Source: Chryseobacterium sp. ZHDP1 (lineage in GTDB: Bacteria; Bacteroidota; Bacteroidia; Flavobacteriales; Weeksellaceae). Taken from it: DNA of 64,000 nucleotides. The notes under the pieces were generated by a model. The model did no database searches and had not been told where the DNA came from. It saw only the letters and a program-made list of their open reading frames with translations. The stretch lies in the NCBI RefSeq assembly GCF_018603435.1, contig NZ_CP075682.1, positions 3,844,001 to 3,908,000 on the forward strand. The letters are read 5' to 3'. Made by a program: the position numbers and the translations under genes. Shown one piece after another: positions 53,458-62,102 of the stretch (positions are counted from its first letter, which is position 1; the number at the start of each line of letters is the position of its first letter).

Positions 53458-54663
53458 TTAATTTTTAGTAATATAATCTTTGCTGATCTTAGAAAATGCC
53501 CATGAAATTCCAAAACCGAATAACGATGCGGTAACGGCAACAATAAGATAATTTTTACCTACTATTTTCACCGGAAAAGGTAAGGTTTCGTTGGCTTTAA
53601 AAAATTCTGTGAACTGCTGGAAATAGCAGAGCCCCGTTCCTAAAATTAAACCCGAAATAATTCCTAAAATAACAATTAAAACTCCGGTATAGAAATAGAC
53701 CTGTCTTAAATGACTTAACGGAAATCCTAAGGAAATAAGGGATTTTGCCTGTTCTTTTTTATCAAGCTGAAGAATAATAATGGCACCTGCTAAATTGAAG
53801 GTGGTAATGAATATAACCAGTGCAAAAATTAAATAAATAAACAGCTTTTCTGTATTAATCATCTTCCAGAATGCTGCATTTTCTTCTTCTTTGGTTTTTA
53901 TTTCAATACCTTTTCCAAGAGAGGAAATCAGCTTTTGTTTTACAGAATCTGCATTTTCCGGATTTTTTAATTTAATAACAATTTGATAGGCAGAGTGTTT
54001 TGGGAGGTTTAACAGTTCTTCAGTTAATTCAACAGGAGCAATAATATAATTGTCCAGCTGGTCTTTTCCTGCAAAAACTCCGGAGACGAGAATGTCTTTT
54101 TTGTTATAAATATCTTCTTCTTTATTGATGATGCCGGTTCCCGGTTTCGGCATAAAAATCGTTGCATAATCCGAAGTCGAGGGTACAGGAATCGAAAGTC
54201 TGTTATCCAGAGAGTTTTCCATTAAAACTTCATTGGAATATTTGAAACTCGGATAAGCGCCGTAAAAAACATCTTTGTTGATGGGATTTACTTTCGTATA
54301 AGCAGAATCTACCCCTCTCAGATAAGCAATATCGCCTTTTCCGTTATAGCTGATGTAGACTTTTTCTTCAATAACTCTCGAAAAATTGCTGATCTCTTTA
54401 TTGTTTTTGAGAACGGAATTTATTTTATCAAAATCTTTCAGCGTTTTTCCGGAAGCACTTTTAAGGGTAAGATCGGCATGGAGATTTGAAATCAATTCTT
54501 TATTGAGATCTTCAAGCCCCGAAAAAACCGAGATAATAACAAACATTGCAGTAACGGCAACCGTCATCGCACCAACCGCCAGCCACGTAATAAACGTAAC
54601 GGCAGTACTGCCTTTTTTAGACAAAAGGTATCGGGAAGCGATATAAAATGCGATGTTTTTCAA
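53458..54663 (-). CDS. LolC/LolE-like ABC transporter permease
   Basis: 401 residues. One N-terminal helix (near 20-50), a large periplasmic domain (about 50-270) and three C-terminal helices (near 275-300, 325-350, 365-390), the FtsX/MacB layout. FYIASRYLLSKKGSTAVTFITW at the N-terminus is typical of lipoprotein-release permeases. No ATPase gene is adjacent, so the partner is elsewhere. It starts three bases after rbfA. Confidence 0.85.
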   Translation of the reverse strand: MKNIAFYIASRYLLSKKGSTAVTFITWLAVGAMTVAVTAMFVIISVFSGLEDLNKELISNLHADLTLKSASGKTLKDFDKINSVLKNNKEISNFSRVIEEKVYISYNGKGDIAYLRGVDSAYTKVNPINKDVFYGAYPSFKYSNEVLMENSLDNRLSIPVPSTSDYATIFMPKPGTGIINKEEDIYNKKDILVSGVFAGKDQLDNYIIAPVELTEELLNLPKHSAYQIVIKLKNPENADSVKQKLISSLGKGIEIKTKEEENAAFWKMINTEKLFIYLIFALVIFITTFNLAGAIIILQLDKKEQAKSLISLGFPLSHLRQVYFYTGVLIVILGIISGLILGTGLCYFQQFTEFFKANETLPFPVKIVGKNYLIVAVTASLFGFGISWAFSKISKDYITKN

Positions 54664-54666
54664 GGG

Positions 54667-55026
54667 CTACAGAATAGGGTTGTCACCTTCACCTCTCAAT
54701 TCTTGTTCCAGTTTTTCAACGTCATCAAGAGAAGTGTCTAAGTAGAAATTAAGATTAGGGATTACACGAACCTGCTTCGCCATTTTCTGACCGATGAAGT
54801 TTCTGTATTGTGCCTTGTTCTCCTCAATTTCCTTCATCACAGCTTTGCGGTGTTCCTGCGGAAATATGCTTAAATAAATTTTGGCAATACCCAGATCCGC
54901 CGTTACTTTTACATCCGAAACCGTTACCAGAATGCTTTGTCTGCTTTCTGAAGCCTGTTTGCGGAAAAGTTCTGCGAAATCTTCCTGTATAATCTGTGCT
55001 ACTTTTCTTTGTCTGTTACTTTCCAT
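54667..55026 (-). CDS. rbfA: 30S ribosome-binding factor RbfA
   Basis: 119 residues. MESNRQRKVAQIIQEDFAEL near the N-terminus and the KH-like core with VTVSDVKVTADLGIAKIYLS fit RbfA, a small-subunit assembly factor. The start is close to a -7 box, so the transcript should have almost no leader. Co-transcribed with the permease. Confidence 0.93.
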   Translation of the reverse strand: MESNRQRKVAQIIQEDFAELFRKQASESRQSILVTVSDVKVTADLGIAKIYLSIFPQEHRKAVMKEIEENKAQYRNFIGQKMAKQVRVIPNLNFYLDTSLDDVEKLEQELRGEGDNPIL

Positions 55027-55034
55027 AATTTCTG

Positions 55035-55042
55035 CAAATTTA
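55035..55042 (-). promoter_or_regulatory. -7 promoter box of rbfA
   Basis: The minus strand reads TAAATTTG, only 8 bases from the rbfA ATG, implying a leader of a few bases at most. Confidence 0.55.
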
Positions 55043-55043
55043 G

Positions 55044-55051
55044 TACTTTTG
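55044..55051 (+). promoter_or_regulatory. -7 promoter box of mce
   Basis: TACTTTTG fits TAnnTTTG. It is one base away from the divergent rbfA box, so the two polymerases would compete. Leader to mce about 60 bases. Confidence 0.45.
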
Positions 55052-55116
55052 TTTGAATTGATACTTTGAAATCTGGTCGCTGTATCAAATTTACGACTTA
55101 ATTTATTTAAATATTT

Positions 55117-55515
55117 ATGAAATTAGAACATATTGGCATTGCCGTAAAATCTTTAGGCGTTTCTGATGAACTTTTTGCAAAGCTCTTAGGGAAGGAATCT
55201 TATAAACAGGAATCTGTGGAAAGAGAAGGGGTGGTTACTTCTTTTTATGCTGCCGGAGAAAGCAAAATTGAACTTTTGGAGGCGAGTAAAGAGGATAGCC
55301 CGATCTCAAAGTTTATTGAAAAAAAGGGAGAGGGCATCCATCATCTGGCTTTTGGTGTGGAAAATATTCTGGAGGAAGTGCAAAGACTGAAAAAAGAAGG
55401 TTTTGAATTTATTTCCGAAGAGCCGAAAGAAGGTGCTGATAATAAATTAGTTGTCTTCCTTCATCCTAAATCCACAAACGGCGTGCTGGTAGAACTTTGC
55501 CAAGAAAAGCAATAA
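55117..55515 (+). CDS. mce: methylmalonyl-CoA epimerase
   Basis: 132 residues of the vicinal oxygen chelate fold. LEHIGIAVKSL at the N-terminus gives the first metal His, KIELLE near 52 the Glu, GIHHLAFGV near 76 the second His, and NGVLVELCQ the last Glu. Interconverts (R)- and (S)-methylmalonyl-CoA in propionate metabolism. Confidence 0.93.
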   Translation: MKLEHIGIAVKSLGVSDELFAKLLGKESYKQESVEREGVVTSFYAAGESKIELLEASKEDSPISKFIEKKGEGIHHLAFGVENILEEVQRLKKEGFEFISEEPKEGADNKLVVFLHPKSTNGVLVELCQEKQ

Positions 55516-55577
55516 AAAATTTTGTAGTGAAAGAAATTTTACTATTTTTGCAAACACAAAATTTAACCAAGTTTTGA

Positions 55578-55651
55578 GGTCCTATAGCTCAGTTGGTTAG
55601 AGCACCTGACTCATAATCAGGTGGTCCCTGGTTCGAGCCCAGGTGGGACCA
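55578..55651 (+). tRNA. tRNA with anticodon CAT, probably tRNA-Ile2
   Basis: A full cloverleaf is seen: acceptor GGTCCTA/TGGGACC, D stem GCTC/GAGC, anticodon stem CCTGA/TCAGG with loop CTCATAA (anticodon CAT at 55612-55614), T stem CCTGG/CCAGG. Discriminator A; CCA is not encoded. Elongator Met and lysidine-modified Ile2 both have CAT. The C4-G69 and C5-G68 pairs are those used by the lysidine enzyme TilS in E. coli, so I favour Ile2. The integrated element starts right behind it. Confidence 0.93.
55632..55651. other. putative attachment site at the tRNA 3-prime end
   Basis: The T-arm and acceptor end TTCGAGCCCAGGTGGGACCA is the usual crossover region for tRNA-targeting tyrosine integrases. 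The element with an integrase starts immediately downstream. The second copy should lie beyond the window end, so this is inference. Confidence 0.4.
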
Positions 55652-55663
55652 CTTTTTAAATCA

Positions 55664-55697
55664 AGCACTTACAGATTTGTAGGTGCTTTTTTTATTT
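55664..55697 (+). terminator. terminator after the tRNA gene
   Basis: AGCACTTACA and TGTAGGTGCT form a 10-bp stem around GATT, followed by seven T. Confidence 0.75.
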
Positions 55698-55701
55698 TTT
55701 G

Positions 55702-55721
55702 ACTGCAACAATACTGCAACA
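55702..55721. repeat. short direct repeat ACTGCAACA at the element edge
   Basis: Two exact 9-bp copies start at 55702 and 55713, one helical turn apart. They may be integrase arm sites. Similar CTGCAA motifs occur at 56580 and near 58665. Confidence 0.4.
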
Positions 55722-55727
55722 TTTTAT

Positions 55728-55735
55728 TATTTTTG
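55728..55735 (+). promoter_or_regulatory. -7 promoter box of the first island gene
   Basis: TATTTTTG fits TAnnTTTG. The ATG at 55740 lies only 5 bases downstream, so the message would be leaderless if this box is used. Confidence 0.4.
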
Positions 55736-55739
55736 AATT

Positions 55740-56534
55740 ATGTCGGTTATTTATGTTTTCAAAGTATTTAGCGATGGTTCATATTCAAATGAATCAAGTA
55801 ATTTAATCTCTGTTGAATTAGATTCAAAAGATTTTAATGAGACATGGGATTTTTTGAAAATCTCTAATATAGCACAGGTTTCCATCTCAAGTAGAACTTT
55901 AATCTTATTGAAATCTCTTATTTCTAAATTTGATATATCAAGTTTTGAGACACTTTTATTAAATATCGGTGTTAATTTACAGAATGCTTTTATAATATAC
56001 CAAGATTCCTATAATGATATTATTTTAGATGATTTTAAAAAAGAAGATAATGAATACAGAAACTTGCTAAATATCATAGAAGAATACTTTTTTAATAGCA
56101 GTAATGAACTCAATTCGATTTCATTTAATTTCAATAAAAAAAACTTTCCGATTTCTCCATTTAAAAATCAGTCAGTTCTTACCGATGTAATGAATGGTAT
56201 TACAAAATATTTGGACATTAATATCGAAAATTTTCATAACAGAAAAAAACAAATCTTAGAAGATACCATTCAAATAAAAAAGGGTAAAGGTGATGAATTT
56301 ATAAGAACAAGATTAGTTCAAGAACTATTTAAATTCTTCAAAACTGAAAAGCCACAATTTTCTGATTATTATATTCTTCAATTCATTGGCTGCTTTCTTC
56401 ATATTTGCCAAATTCCATATAATTCTACTATTAAAGAAATTCAGATAGATTCTATTGAGGAAGAAATTAATTCAATAGATGTTAATCTTATGAGACTTTA
56501 CATTGATAGACCAAAAAGTATCTTCACTAAATAG
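55740..56534 (+). CDS. hypothetical protein of the integrated element
   Basis: 264 residues, rich in Asn, Ile, Phe and Lys; no signal peptide and no known domain. A helical C-terminal part (about 175-240) contains FIRTRLVQELFKFFK. Much more AT-rich than the chromosome upstream. First gene of the element behind the tRNA. An in-frame ATG further downstream is possible because of the very close promoter box. Confidence 0.6.
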   Translation: MSVIYVFKVFSDGSYSNESSNLISVELDSKDFNETWDFLKISNIAQVSISSRTLILLKSLISKFDISSFETLLLNIGVNLQNAFIIYQDSYNDIILDDFKKEDNEYRNLLNIIEEYFFNSSNELNSISFNFNKKNFPISPFKNQSVLTDVMNGITKYLDINIENFHNRKKQILEDTIQIKKGKGDEFIRTRLVQELFKFFKTEKPQFSDYYILQFIGCFLHICQIPYNSTIKEIQIDSIEEEINSIDVNLMRLYIDRPKSIFTK

Positions 56535-56676
56535 TTGAATTTCAACTACAACAAAATTTATTCAAATTTCATTTTTGTCTGCAACTATTTTTAGCTTTTG
56601 CATTATAGACCTTTGTCTCGAAAATAATAAGTCCAAAATTTATAAAGGCTGCCTGGACTTAATTAAATCAATCGAA

Positions 56677-56955
56677 ATGAATATAAATAAAGACAAAGGC
56701 AATTTAATTTTGCCTGATTACGTAGCAAAAGATATTTTAAGCTCAAAGGAAGCTGCTCAATATCTCGATTTATCAGAAAGTTCTTTGTATAAATTGACAT
56801 CTGAATCAAAAATTACATTTCATAAACCTAATGGTGGGAAACTGTACTTTAAGAAATCTGATTTAGATAATTGGATGCTTCAAAATGAAAGCAAAAGTAT
56901 AGATGCCTTAGGAGAGATAATGCTTAACAATTTAAAAGTTAGAAAAGATGTATAA
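56677..56955 (+). CDS. excisionase-like helix-turn-helix protein
   Basis: 92 residues. A MerR/Xis-type winged HTH occupies about 16-72: LSSKEAAQYLDLSESSLYKLTSE, then the wing KPNGGKLYFKKSDLDNWM. Such proteins act as recombination directionality factors or regulators in mobile elements. A TTG frame extends upstream to 56575 but has no family similarity there; I chose the ATG at 56677. Its end overlaps the next gene by 8 bases. Confidence 0.75.
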   Translation: MNINKDKGNLILPDYVAKDILSSKEAAQYLDLSESSLYKLTSESKITFHKPNGGKLYFKKSDLDNWMLQNESKSIDALGEIMLNNLKVRKDV

Positions 56956-57340
56956 GAGATTAGAAAATTATTCGATAGAGCATGAGGCTAAAATTGATTT
57001 TCATGAATTTAATAAAAGAATTTTAAGAACTATTGAAAACCTTTCAATTACTGAGGTTGTATCTAATGGCTATCTTTATGAAGTAAATGGAAAAACTAAC
57101 CGTGGTATTGCTGTTACCTATTTCTCAAATAAAATTGAAATTTCAATTTTTCCTTTAAGTAATAAATATGATTATAAATTGGGAGATGTTTTGTTAAATT
57201 ACTTAGCTTTTTATTCAAATGGGACTTTTTCTGTTGTAGCGAAAAGTAAAAATAGCCCTCCTTACGATGATAGAATGAAGAATGATAGTAAAGGATACTT
57301 TATTTTTCCTAAAGTTTTAGAAAGTAAAATTAATATGTAG
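56948..57340 (+). CDS. hypothetical protein of the integrated element
   Basis: 130 residues with no domain I recognise. It overlaps the HTH gene by 8 bases and ends 4 bases before the DUF3987 gene, so it belongs to the same operon. The sequence has beta-rich segments (GYLYEVNGKTNRGIAVTYF) and no membrane helix. Confidence 0.6.
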   Translation: MYKRLENYSIEHEAKIDFHEFNKRILRTIENLSITEVVSNGYLYEVNGKTNRGIAVTYFSNKIEISIFPLSNKYDYKLGDVLLNYLAFYSNGTFSVVAKSKNSPPYDDRMKNDSKGYFIFPKVLESKINM

Positions 57341-57344
57341 AGGT

Positions 57345-58661
57345 ATGGAGGAAGTTAAATATAACAATGGAATTGTTAATGAAATGATTGGTGATAAAGT
57401 CTATAAATTATTACCCTCTGTATTGAAAAATATAACAAATAATTTTGAAGGAAGAGAAAGAGATATAGTTTTAGTATCATCATTATCTGTGTTAAGTGGT
57501 TGTTTACCTAATATTTATGGGGTTTATGACAGTGATAAAGTTTATTCGAATCTTTATTCAATAATTATTGCGCCTGCTGCATCTGGCAAAGGCGTTATGA
57601 ATAAGTCAAGGATTCTAATTGAGAAAATTCACGATAGGTTATTGGAATTAAGCATTCAGGAGCAGAAAGAATGTAGAGAAGAAAAGAAAAAAGCGAAAGA
57701 AAGAGATTTTGAAAATTGTCCTTCACCTGAAATCAAGATTTTACCTGCCAATATTTCAACTGCGGAAATGTACTCCTATTTATCTAAATCACAGAATGGT
57801 TTAGTTATAATAGAATCAGAAGCGGATACAATGAGTATTATGCTAAATAATGATTGGAGTAATTATTCTGATGTATTACGTAAGGCATTTCATCACGAGC
57901 CTTTATCAATTAGCAGAAAATTAGAGAATATTTTTGTTGATATAAAAGAACCAAAATTATCAATATTGTTAAGTGGAACACCACAACAGCTCAAAAGTTT
58001 AATAAAGTCTAAAGAGAATGGATTGTTTTCCAGGTTTATTGTTTATTCTTTTGATGAGATCTCTGGATTTAAATCTGATTTGTTTTTAAAGAAAACAAAT
58101 GATATCAACACTATATTTCAAAATGAAGCTTCTGTAATATTTGATTTTTATGGGAAGCTGAAAGAATTAGATTGTGAAATAGAATTTTTATTTACAGAGT
58201 CACAAAATAAAGCTTTTACAAAAGAATTTGAGATTTTACATGAGACAATTATAAACGGACATTCTCATTCATTTTTATCTAATTTACGTAGACATGGTCT
58301 TATTTGTTATAGAATTGCAATGATTTTATCTGCATTAAGAAATTTAGATAAAATTATAGAAGGTAAAAAGTTGCTATGTGAAAATGTTGATTTTATCTTA
58401 GCTTTAAGAATTACGAAGACATTATTAAAACATTCATTAATAACATTTAATTCATTTGATGATTCATTCTTATCAGAAAATGATGAGCAATTTCTTTTTT
58501 CGTTACCATCAACTTTTACAAGAGCGGAAGCAATACAAAAAGGTGAAACTTTAGGTATTCCAACCAGAACGGTTGACGATAAATTAAGCCAATGGAAAAA
58601 AAAGAAAATAATTATTCCGGTCAAACATGGTGAATATCGCAGAGATAGAAAGATGGTGTAA
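57345..58661 (+). CDS. DUF3987-type P-loop protein
   Basis: 438 residues. IIAPAASGKGVMNKSR near residue 73 is a Walker A-like loop and GLVIIESEADTM near 148 a Walker B-like strand. SILLSGTPQQLKSLI and SRFIVYSF near 220 fit the DUF3987 family, found with phage- and transposon-type primases and helicases. The C-terminus (about 385-438) looks like a winged helix (TFTRAEAIQKGETLGIPTR). It probably helps element replication. Confidence 0.8.
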   Translation: MEEVKYNNGIVNEMIGDKVYKLLPSVLKNITNNFEGRERDIVLVSSLSVLSGCLPNIYGVYDSDKVYSNLYSIIIAPAASGKGVMNKSRILIEKIHDRLLELSIQEQKECREEKKKAKERDFENCPSPEIKILPANISTAEMYSYLSKSQNGLVIIESEADTMSIMLNNDWSNYSDVLRKAFHHEPLSISRKLENIFVDIKEPKLSILLSGTPQQLKSLIKSKENGLFSRFIVYSFDEISGFKSDLFLKKTNDINTIFQNEASVIFDFYGKLKELDCEIEFLFTESQNKAFTKEFEILHETIINGHSHSFLSNLRRHGLICYRIAMILSALRNLDKIIEGKKLLCENVDFILALRITKTLLKHSLITFNSFDDSFLSENDEQFLFSLPSTFTRAEAIQKGETLGIPTRTVDDKLSQWKKKKIIIPVKHGEYRRDRKMV

Positions 58662-58695
58662 ACCTGCAATTATTGCAGTTTCTGCAATTTAATTT

Positions 58696-58722
58696 AACTG
58701 CCCAGCTTCTTGGGCAGTTTTT
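58696..58722 (+). terminator. terminator after DUF3987 gene
   Basis: AACTGCCCA and TGGGCAGTT form a 9-bp stem followed by T residues. A smaller palindrome, CTGCAATTATTGCAG, lies at 58664-58678. Confidence 0.75.
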
Positions 58723-58745
58723 CCTAAACTTTAAAATTAAAATAG

Positions 58746-59948
58746 ATGAATACAAGTATTAAAATAGTGCTTGACAGTAGACCTATGTCCAATGGTCAAT
58801 ACTCTGTTTATTTACAAATCATAAAAGCACGTCAAAGAAAAAAGATAAATATTGGTTTAAAATGCTATAAAGCAAATTTTGAAAATGAACAGTTTCTTAA
58901 AGGACATCAAAATTACAAAGCTGAAAATAAGATTCTTAATAAAATTAAAGTCAAAGCTGAAGATATAGTTAGAGATTTTCAGTTGGATGATAAAGATTTT
59001 TCTCTCGAGGAATTTGAAGATAAATTTAGAGGAAAACAAATAAATAGAAAATTAGTAATTCCTTTTTTTGATGAAATTATTGATGAACTAACTACAGCTC
59101 ATAGGCTTGGTAATGCAAGGGCTTATAGCGAAACTAAAAATGCACTTTTAAAGTTTTCTAATGATAAGATTAAATTTACTGATATAACTCCTGAGTTCTT
59201 AGAAAAGTTTGAAGTTGATATGAGGTCAAGAGGGAATATAGATGGTGGTATTGCATTTAAAATGAGGGAATTAAGGTCGTTAATTAATAAAGCAATTCAA
59301 AGGAAAATAATGTCAAAAGAAGATTATCCATTTGATGAATATTTGATTTCAAAACTAAAAATAAAAACTAAGAAAAGAGCATTGACGGAAGAGGATTTTA
59401 GAAAATTTAAAAATGTTGATTTGTCTGATAGACCTGAATTGTTGGAAGCTTATCATTATTTTATGTTTTCATTTTATACACGAGGGATGAATTTTGTTGA
59501 TATGATGAAGCTGAAAAAATCTGATATTAAAAATAATAGAATCATTTATACTCGTTCAAAAACAAAAGGAGATTTTAGTTTAGAATTGAATAATAAAGCA
59601 AAGGATATTATTAATTACTATAGTAATAGAAATAAATCAGAGTATGTATTTCCCATTTTGCTCCACAATGAAATGACACCTTTGCAGATTGAAAATAGAA
59701 AGCATAAGATACTTTCAAGATTCAACAATAAGCTTAGGGAGATAGCTAAGATAGCTAAAATTGAAACTCATTTAACTTCTTACGTTGCAAGACATAGTTT
59801 TGCAACAATTATGAAGAATAGGGGAGCAAGTACAGATATAATTTCTGAATTGATGGGACATAGCAATGTTCAGGTTACAATGACTTATCTGAAAGAGTTT
59901 GGCAGTGATGTATTAGATGATGCTGTAAAAACATTAGATGATTTATAA
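58746..59948 (+). CDS. tyrosine-type integrase/recombinase
   Basis: 400 residues. An arm-binding N-terminus (about 1-60), a SAM-like core-binding domain (about 95-185) and the catalytic domain (about 200-395). Catalytic residues: Arg in FYTRGMNFVDMM near 247, the HxxR-type YVARHSFATI near 346 and the nucleophile Tyr in MTYLKEF near 381. This Bacteroidetes transposon/phage integrase class inserts elements, often at tRNA ends, in line with the tRNA 3 kb upstream. Confidence 0.93.
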   Translation: MNTSIKIVLDSRPMSNGQYSVYLQIIKARQRKKINIGLKCYKANFENEQFLKGHQNYKAENKILNKIKVKAEDIVRDFQLDDKDFSLEEFEDKFRGKQINRKLVIPFFDEIIDELTTAHRLGNARAYSETKNALLKFSNDKIKFTDITPEFLEKFEVDMRSRGNIDGGIAFKMRELRSLINKAIQRKIMSKEDYPFDEYLISKLKIKTKKRALTEEDFRKFKNVDLSDRPELLEAYHYFMFSFYTRGMNFVDMMKLKKSDIKNNRIIYTRSKTKGDFSLELNNKAKDIINYYSNRNKSEYVFPILLHNEMTPLQIENRKHKILSRFNNKLREIAKIAKIETHLTSYVARHSFATIMKNRGASTDIISELMGHSNVQVTMTYLKEFGSDVLDDAVKTLDDL

Positions 59949-59971
59949 TCTTAACTATTAAAAGTCGGAGG

Positions 59972-60002
59972 AAAGGTTAGGCAAATTGGCTTAACCTTTT
60001 TT
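59972..60002 (+). terminator. terminator after the integrase gene
   Basis: AAAGGTTA and TAACCTTT pair, extended by G-T and G-C pairs, and are followed by T residues. Confidence 0.7.
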
Positions 60003-60037
60003 CATTTTAAATATTAATCATTAAACAAAAAAATATT

Positions 60038-60916
60038 ATGCAATTAAGGCAAAGCGAAAGAAAAAGAGCCAAAATCAAAATGGCTCTGCAAGGTGCATCA
60101 GGAACAGGAAAAACTTATTCTTCCTTACTTATAGCACAAGGACTGACAAATGGTGACTTGTCAAAAGTAGCTGTAATTGATACAGAGAATGGAAGTGCTG
60201 ATTTATATGCTCATTTAGGTAACTACAATGTTTTGACAATGTCACCTCCATTTACACCTGAGAATTATATTAAAGCTATTGAAGTTTGTGAAAATGCAGG
60301 AATAGAGGTTATTATTATTGATTCCATTTCTCATGAATGGGATGAACTATTAGATTTTCATTCCAAATTAGCAGGAAATAGCTTTACTAACTGGGCAAAG
60401 ATTACACCGAGACAAAAAGCCTTTGTAGATAAAATTCTTCAAGCCAATGCTCATGTTATTGCCACTATGAGAACTAAGCAAGACTATGTACTCAATCAAA
60501 AAGATGGTAAATATATTCCTGAAAAAGTAGGTTTGAAATCAGTTCAAAGAGATGGGTTGGATTATGAATTTACTCTGGTTTTTGATATTGATATTAAACA
60601 TTTTGCAGTATCAAGTAAAGATAGGACTGGCTTATTCATGGGCAAACCTGAATTTCAGATAAGTGAATTGACAGGGAAGCTAATTTTAGATTGGTGTAAT
60701 AGTGGAACACCTGGACAACAGCATATTCTTAATGAGCAGCAGATAATTCAACAAATTCAGTACTGTAATAATATTGCTGAATTACTGGCTTTGTATAAGC
60801 AATATCCCGAATATCAAGAGAACCTTAAACCTCATTATGAGGAGAAAAAGAGTTTCTTAATACAACTATCCAATCCTAAAAATTATTCAACAAATGGACA
60901 CACTAAGACACATTAA
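60038..60916 (+). CDS. phage-type AAA/RecA-like ATPase
   Basis: 292 residues. Walker A GASGTGKT near residue 18, Walker B VIIIDSISHEW near 91 and a sensor-like VIATMRTK near 138 fit the AAA_24 group found in phages and mobile elements. It may load or power strand annealing or recombination. It overlaps the DUF3871 gene by 23 bases, implying tight coupling. Confidence 0.85.
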   Translation: MQLRQSERKRAKIKMALQGASGTGKTYSSLLIAQGLTNGDLSKVAVIDTENGSADLYAHLGNYNVLTMSPPFTPENYIKAIEVCENAGIEVIIIDSISHEWDELLDFHSKLAGNSFTNWAKITPRQKAFVDKILQANAHVIATMRTKQDYVLNQKDGKYIPEKVGLKSVQRDGLDYEFTLVFDIDIKHFAVSSKDRTGLFMGKPEFQISELTGKLILDWCNSGTPGQQHILNEQQIIQQIQYCNNIAELLALYKQYPEYQENLKPHYEEKKSFLIQLSNPKNYSTNGHTKTH

Positions 60917-61976
60917 GCCTGCCACTTTAGAGCAGGCTTTTGATTTAAGACCAGTCAGCGACACAATAATTGAAATGTTACCTGGAGATGATACATATAT
61001 TCCAGCTCCAGGTAACTTACGAATACCCTCAGAACCTTTACAAACTCAAATTGAATATGCTCACAAACCTTTTATAGAAGCCAATACGCAGGGGGTTCAT
61101 TTGCAGCATTTGAAAAATGAATGCATTATACCTGTGTTCAGCAAGGATAACGAAAAAACTATTAGTCATCAGGAATTTATAGAAATATCTCAAAACTGCA
61201 TTGCTAATGTATTTCCTAATCATTCTTTCACTAAGCCTGAAATAAGGGTTTCTCATCAAATTAAAGGTAGGATTCCAGGTGCTATTTATAAGAATGTAAA
61301 GGATTTGTTAGACCATGAGAAAACCATCTATTATGAAAGAATGGCTTTTATCATAAAGATTCCAACCATTACAGATAATATTAATGGTAATGAGTTATCA
61401 CTGACAATTGGTGGAGTTAGAGCCTATAATCAGGAGAATTTGTACAATAAAAAGACTTTTGAAAAGTTTAAATTTTTTGTTGGTTTTCAGAATAAAGTGT
61501 GTTGTAATCTTTGTGTTTGGAGTGATGGGTTTGTTGATGATTTGAAGGTTAGCTCTTATGAAGAGCTAAAATCTAAACTTTTCCAGGTACTTAGCAATTA
61601 TAATGCAGAGAAACATTTATCAGAAATGAAACAGTTTGTAGATTACTCATTAACTGAGCATCAATTTGCTCAATTGTTGGGTAGAACAAGGCTGTATCAG
61701 CATTTACCTAAAAAAGATAAATTAAAGATACCATTACTCCAATTTACTGATGGTCATATTAATGCCATTACTAAAGATTATTATGAAGATGAAAGTTTCT
61801 GTAGAGATATTTCTGGAGATATAAACCTATGGAATCTCTACAATCTCTTTACACAAGCTAATAAGAGCAGTTATATAGATACATTTTTAGATAGAAATTT
61901 GAATGCTTTTGATTTCACTAAAGGTATTCAACAAAGTCTCAATGGTAGTTCTGATTATCATTGGTTTTTGAGTTAG
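60894..61976 (+). CDS. DUF3871 family protein
   Basis: 360 residues. The layout resembles DUF3871, a mobile-element family of Bacteroidetes. Recognisable segments are LTIGGVRAYNQENLY near 180 and EHQFAQLLGRTRLYQ near 257. Function unknown. It overlaps the ATPase gene upstream, so it is probably a partner in element DNA metabolism. Confidence 0.8.
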   Translation: MDTLRHIKPATLEQAFDLRPVSDTIIEMLPGDDTYIPAPGNLRIPSEPLQTQIEYAHKPFIEANTQGVHLQHLKNECIIPVFSKDNEKTISHQEFIEISQNCIANVFPNHSFTKPEIRVSHQIKGRIPGAIYKNVKDLLDHEKTIYYERMAFIIKIPTITDNINGNELSLTIGGVRAYNQENLYNKKTFEKFKFFVGFQNKVCCNLCVWSDGFVDDLKVSSYEELKSKLFQVLSNYNAEKHLSEMKQFVDYSLTEHQFAQLLGRTRLYQHLPKKDKLKIPLLQFTDGHINAITKDYYEDESFCRDISGDINLWNLYNLFTQANKSSYIDTFLDRNLNAFDFTKGIQQSLNGSSDYHWFLS

Positions 61977-61981
61977 AGGAA

Positions 61982-62005
61982 CTGTCCTACAGAAATGTAG
62001 GGCAG
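61982..62005 (+). terminator. terminator-like hairpin after DUF3871 gene
   Basis: CTGTCCTACA and TGTAGGGCAG pair in a 10-bp stem (one wobble) around GAAA; the T-run after it is weak. Confidence 0.55.
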
Positions 62006-62102
62006 AATTTCCTAATAATTTGTAATTTGCAAAAAACTATAACTTGTGCTAAAAGTAATTTTAAACAAAATAAATGAGAATTACATTTCCCTTAAAAATC
62101 AG

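Noticed and set aside
55578..55651. Call as initiator or elongator tRNA-Met
   Set aside because: Anticodon CAT alone cannot decide, but C4-G69/C5-G68 and a fully paired acceptor end favour Ile2 and exclude the initiator; elongator Met remains a lesser possibility.
56575..56676. TTG-started extension of the excisionase-like protein
   Set aside because: No domain similarity in the extra 34 residues; the ATG at 56677 sits directly before the HTH domain.
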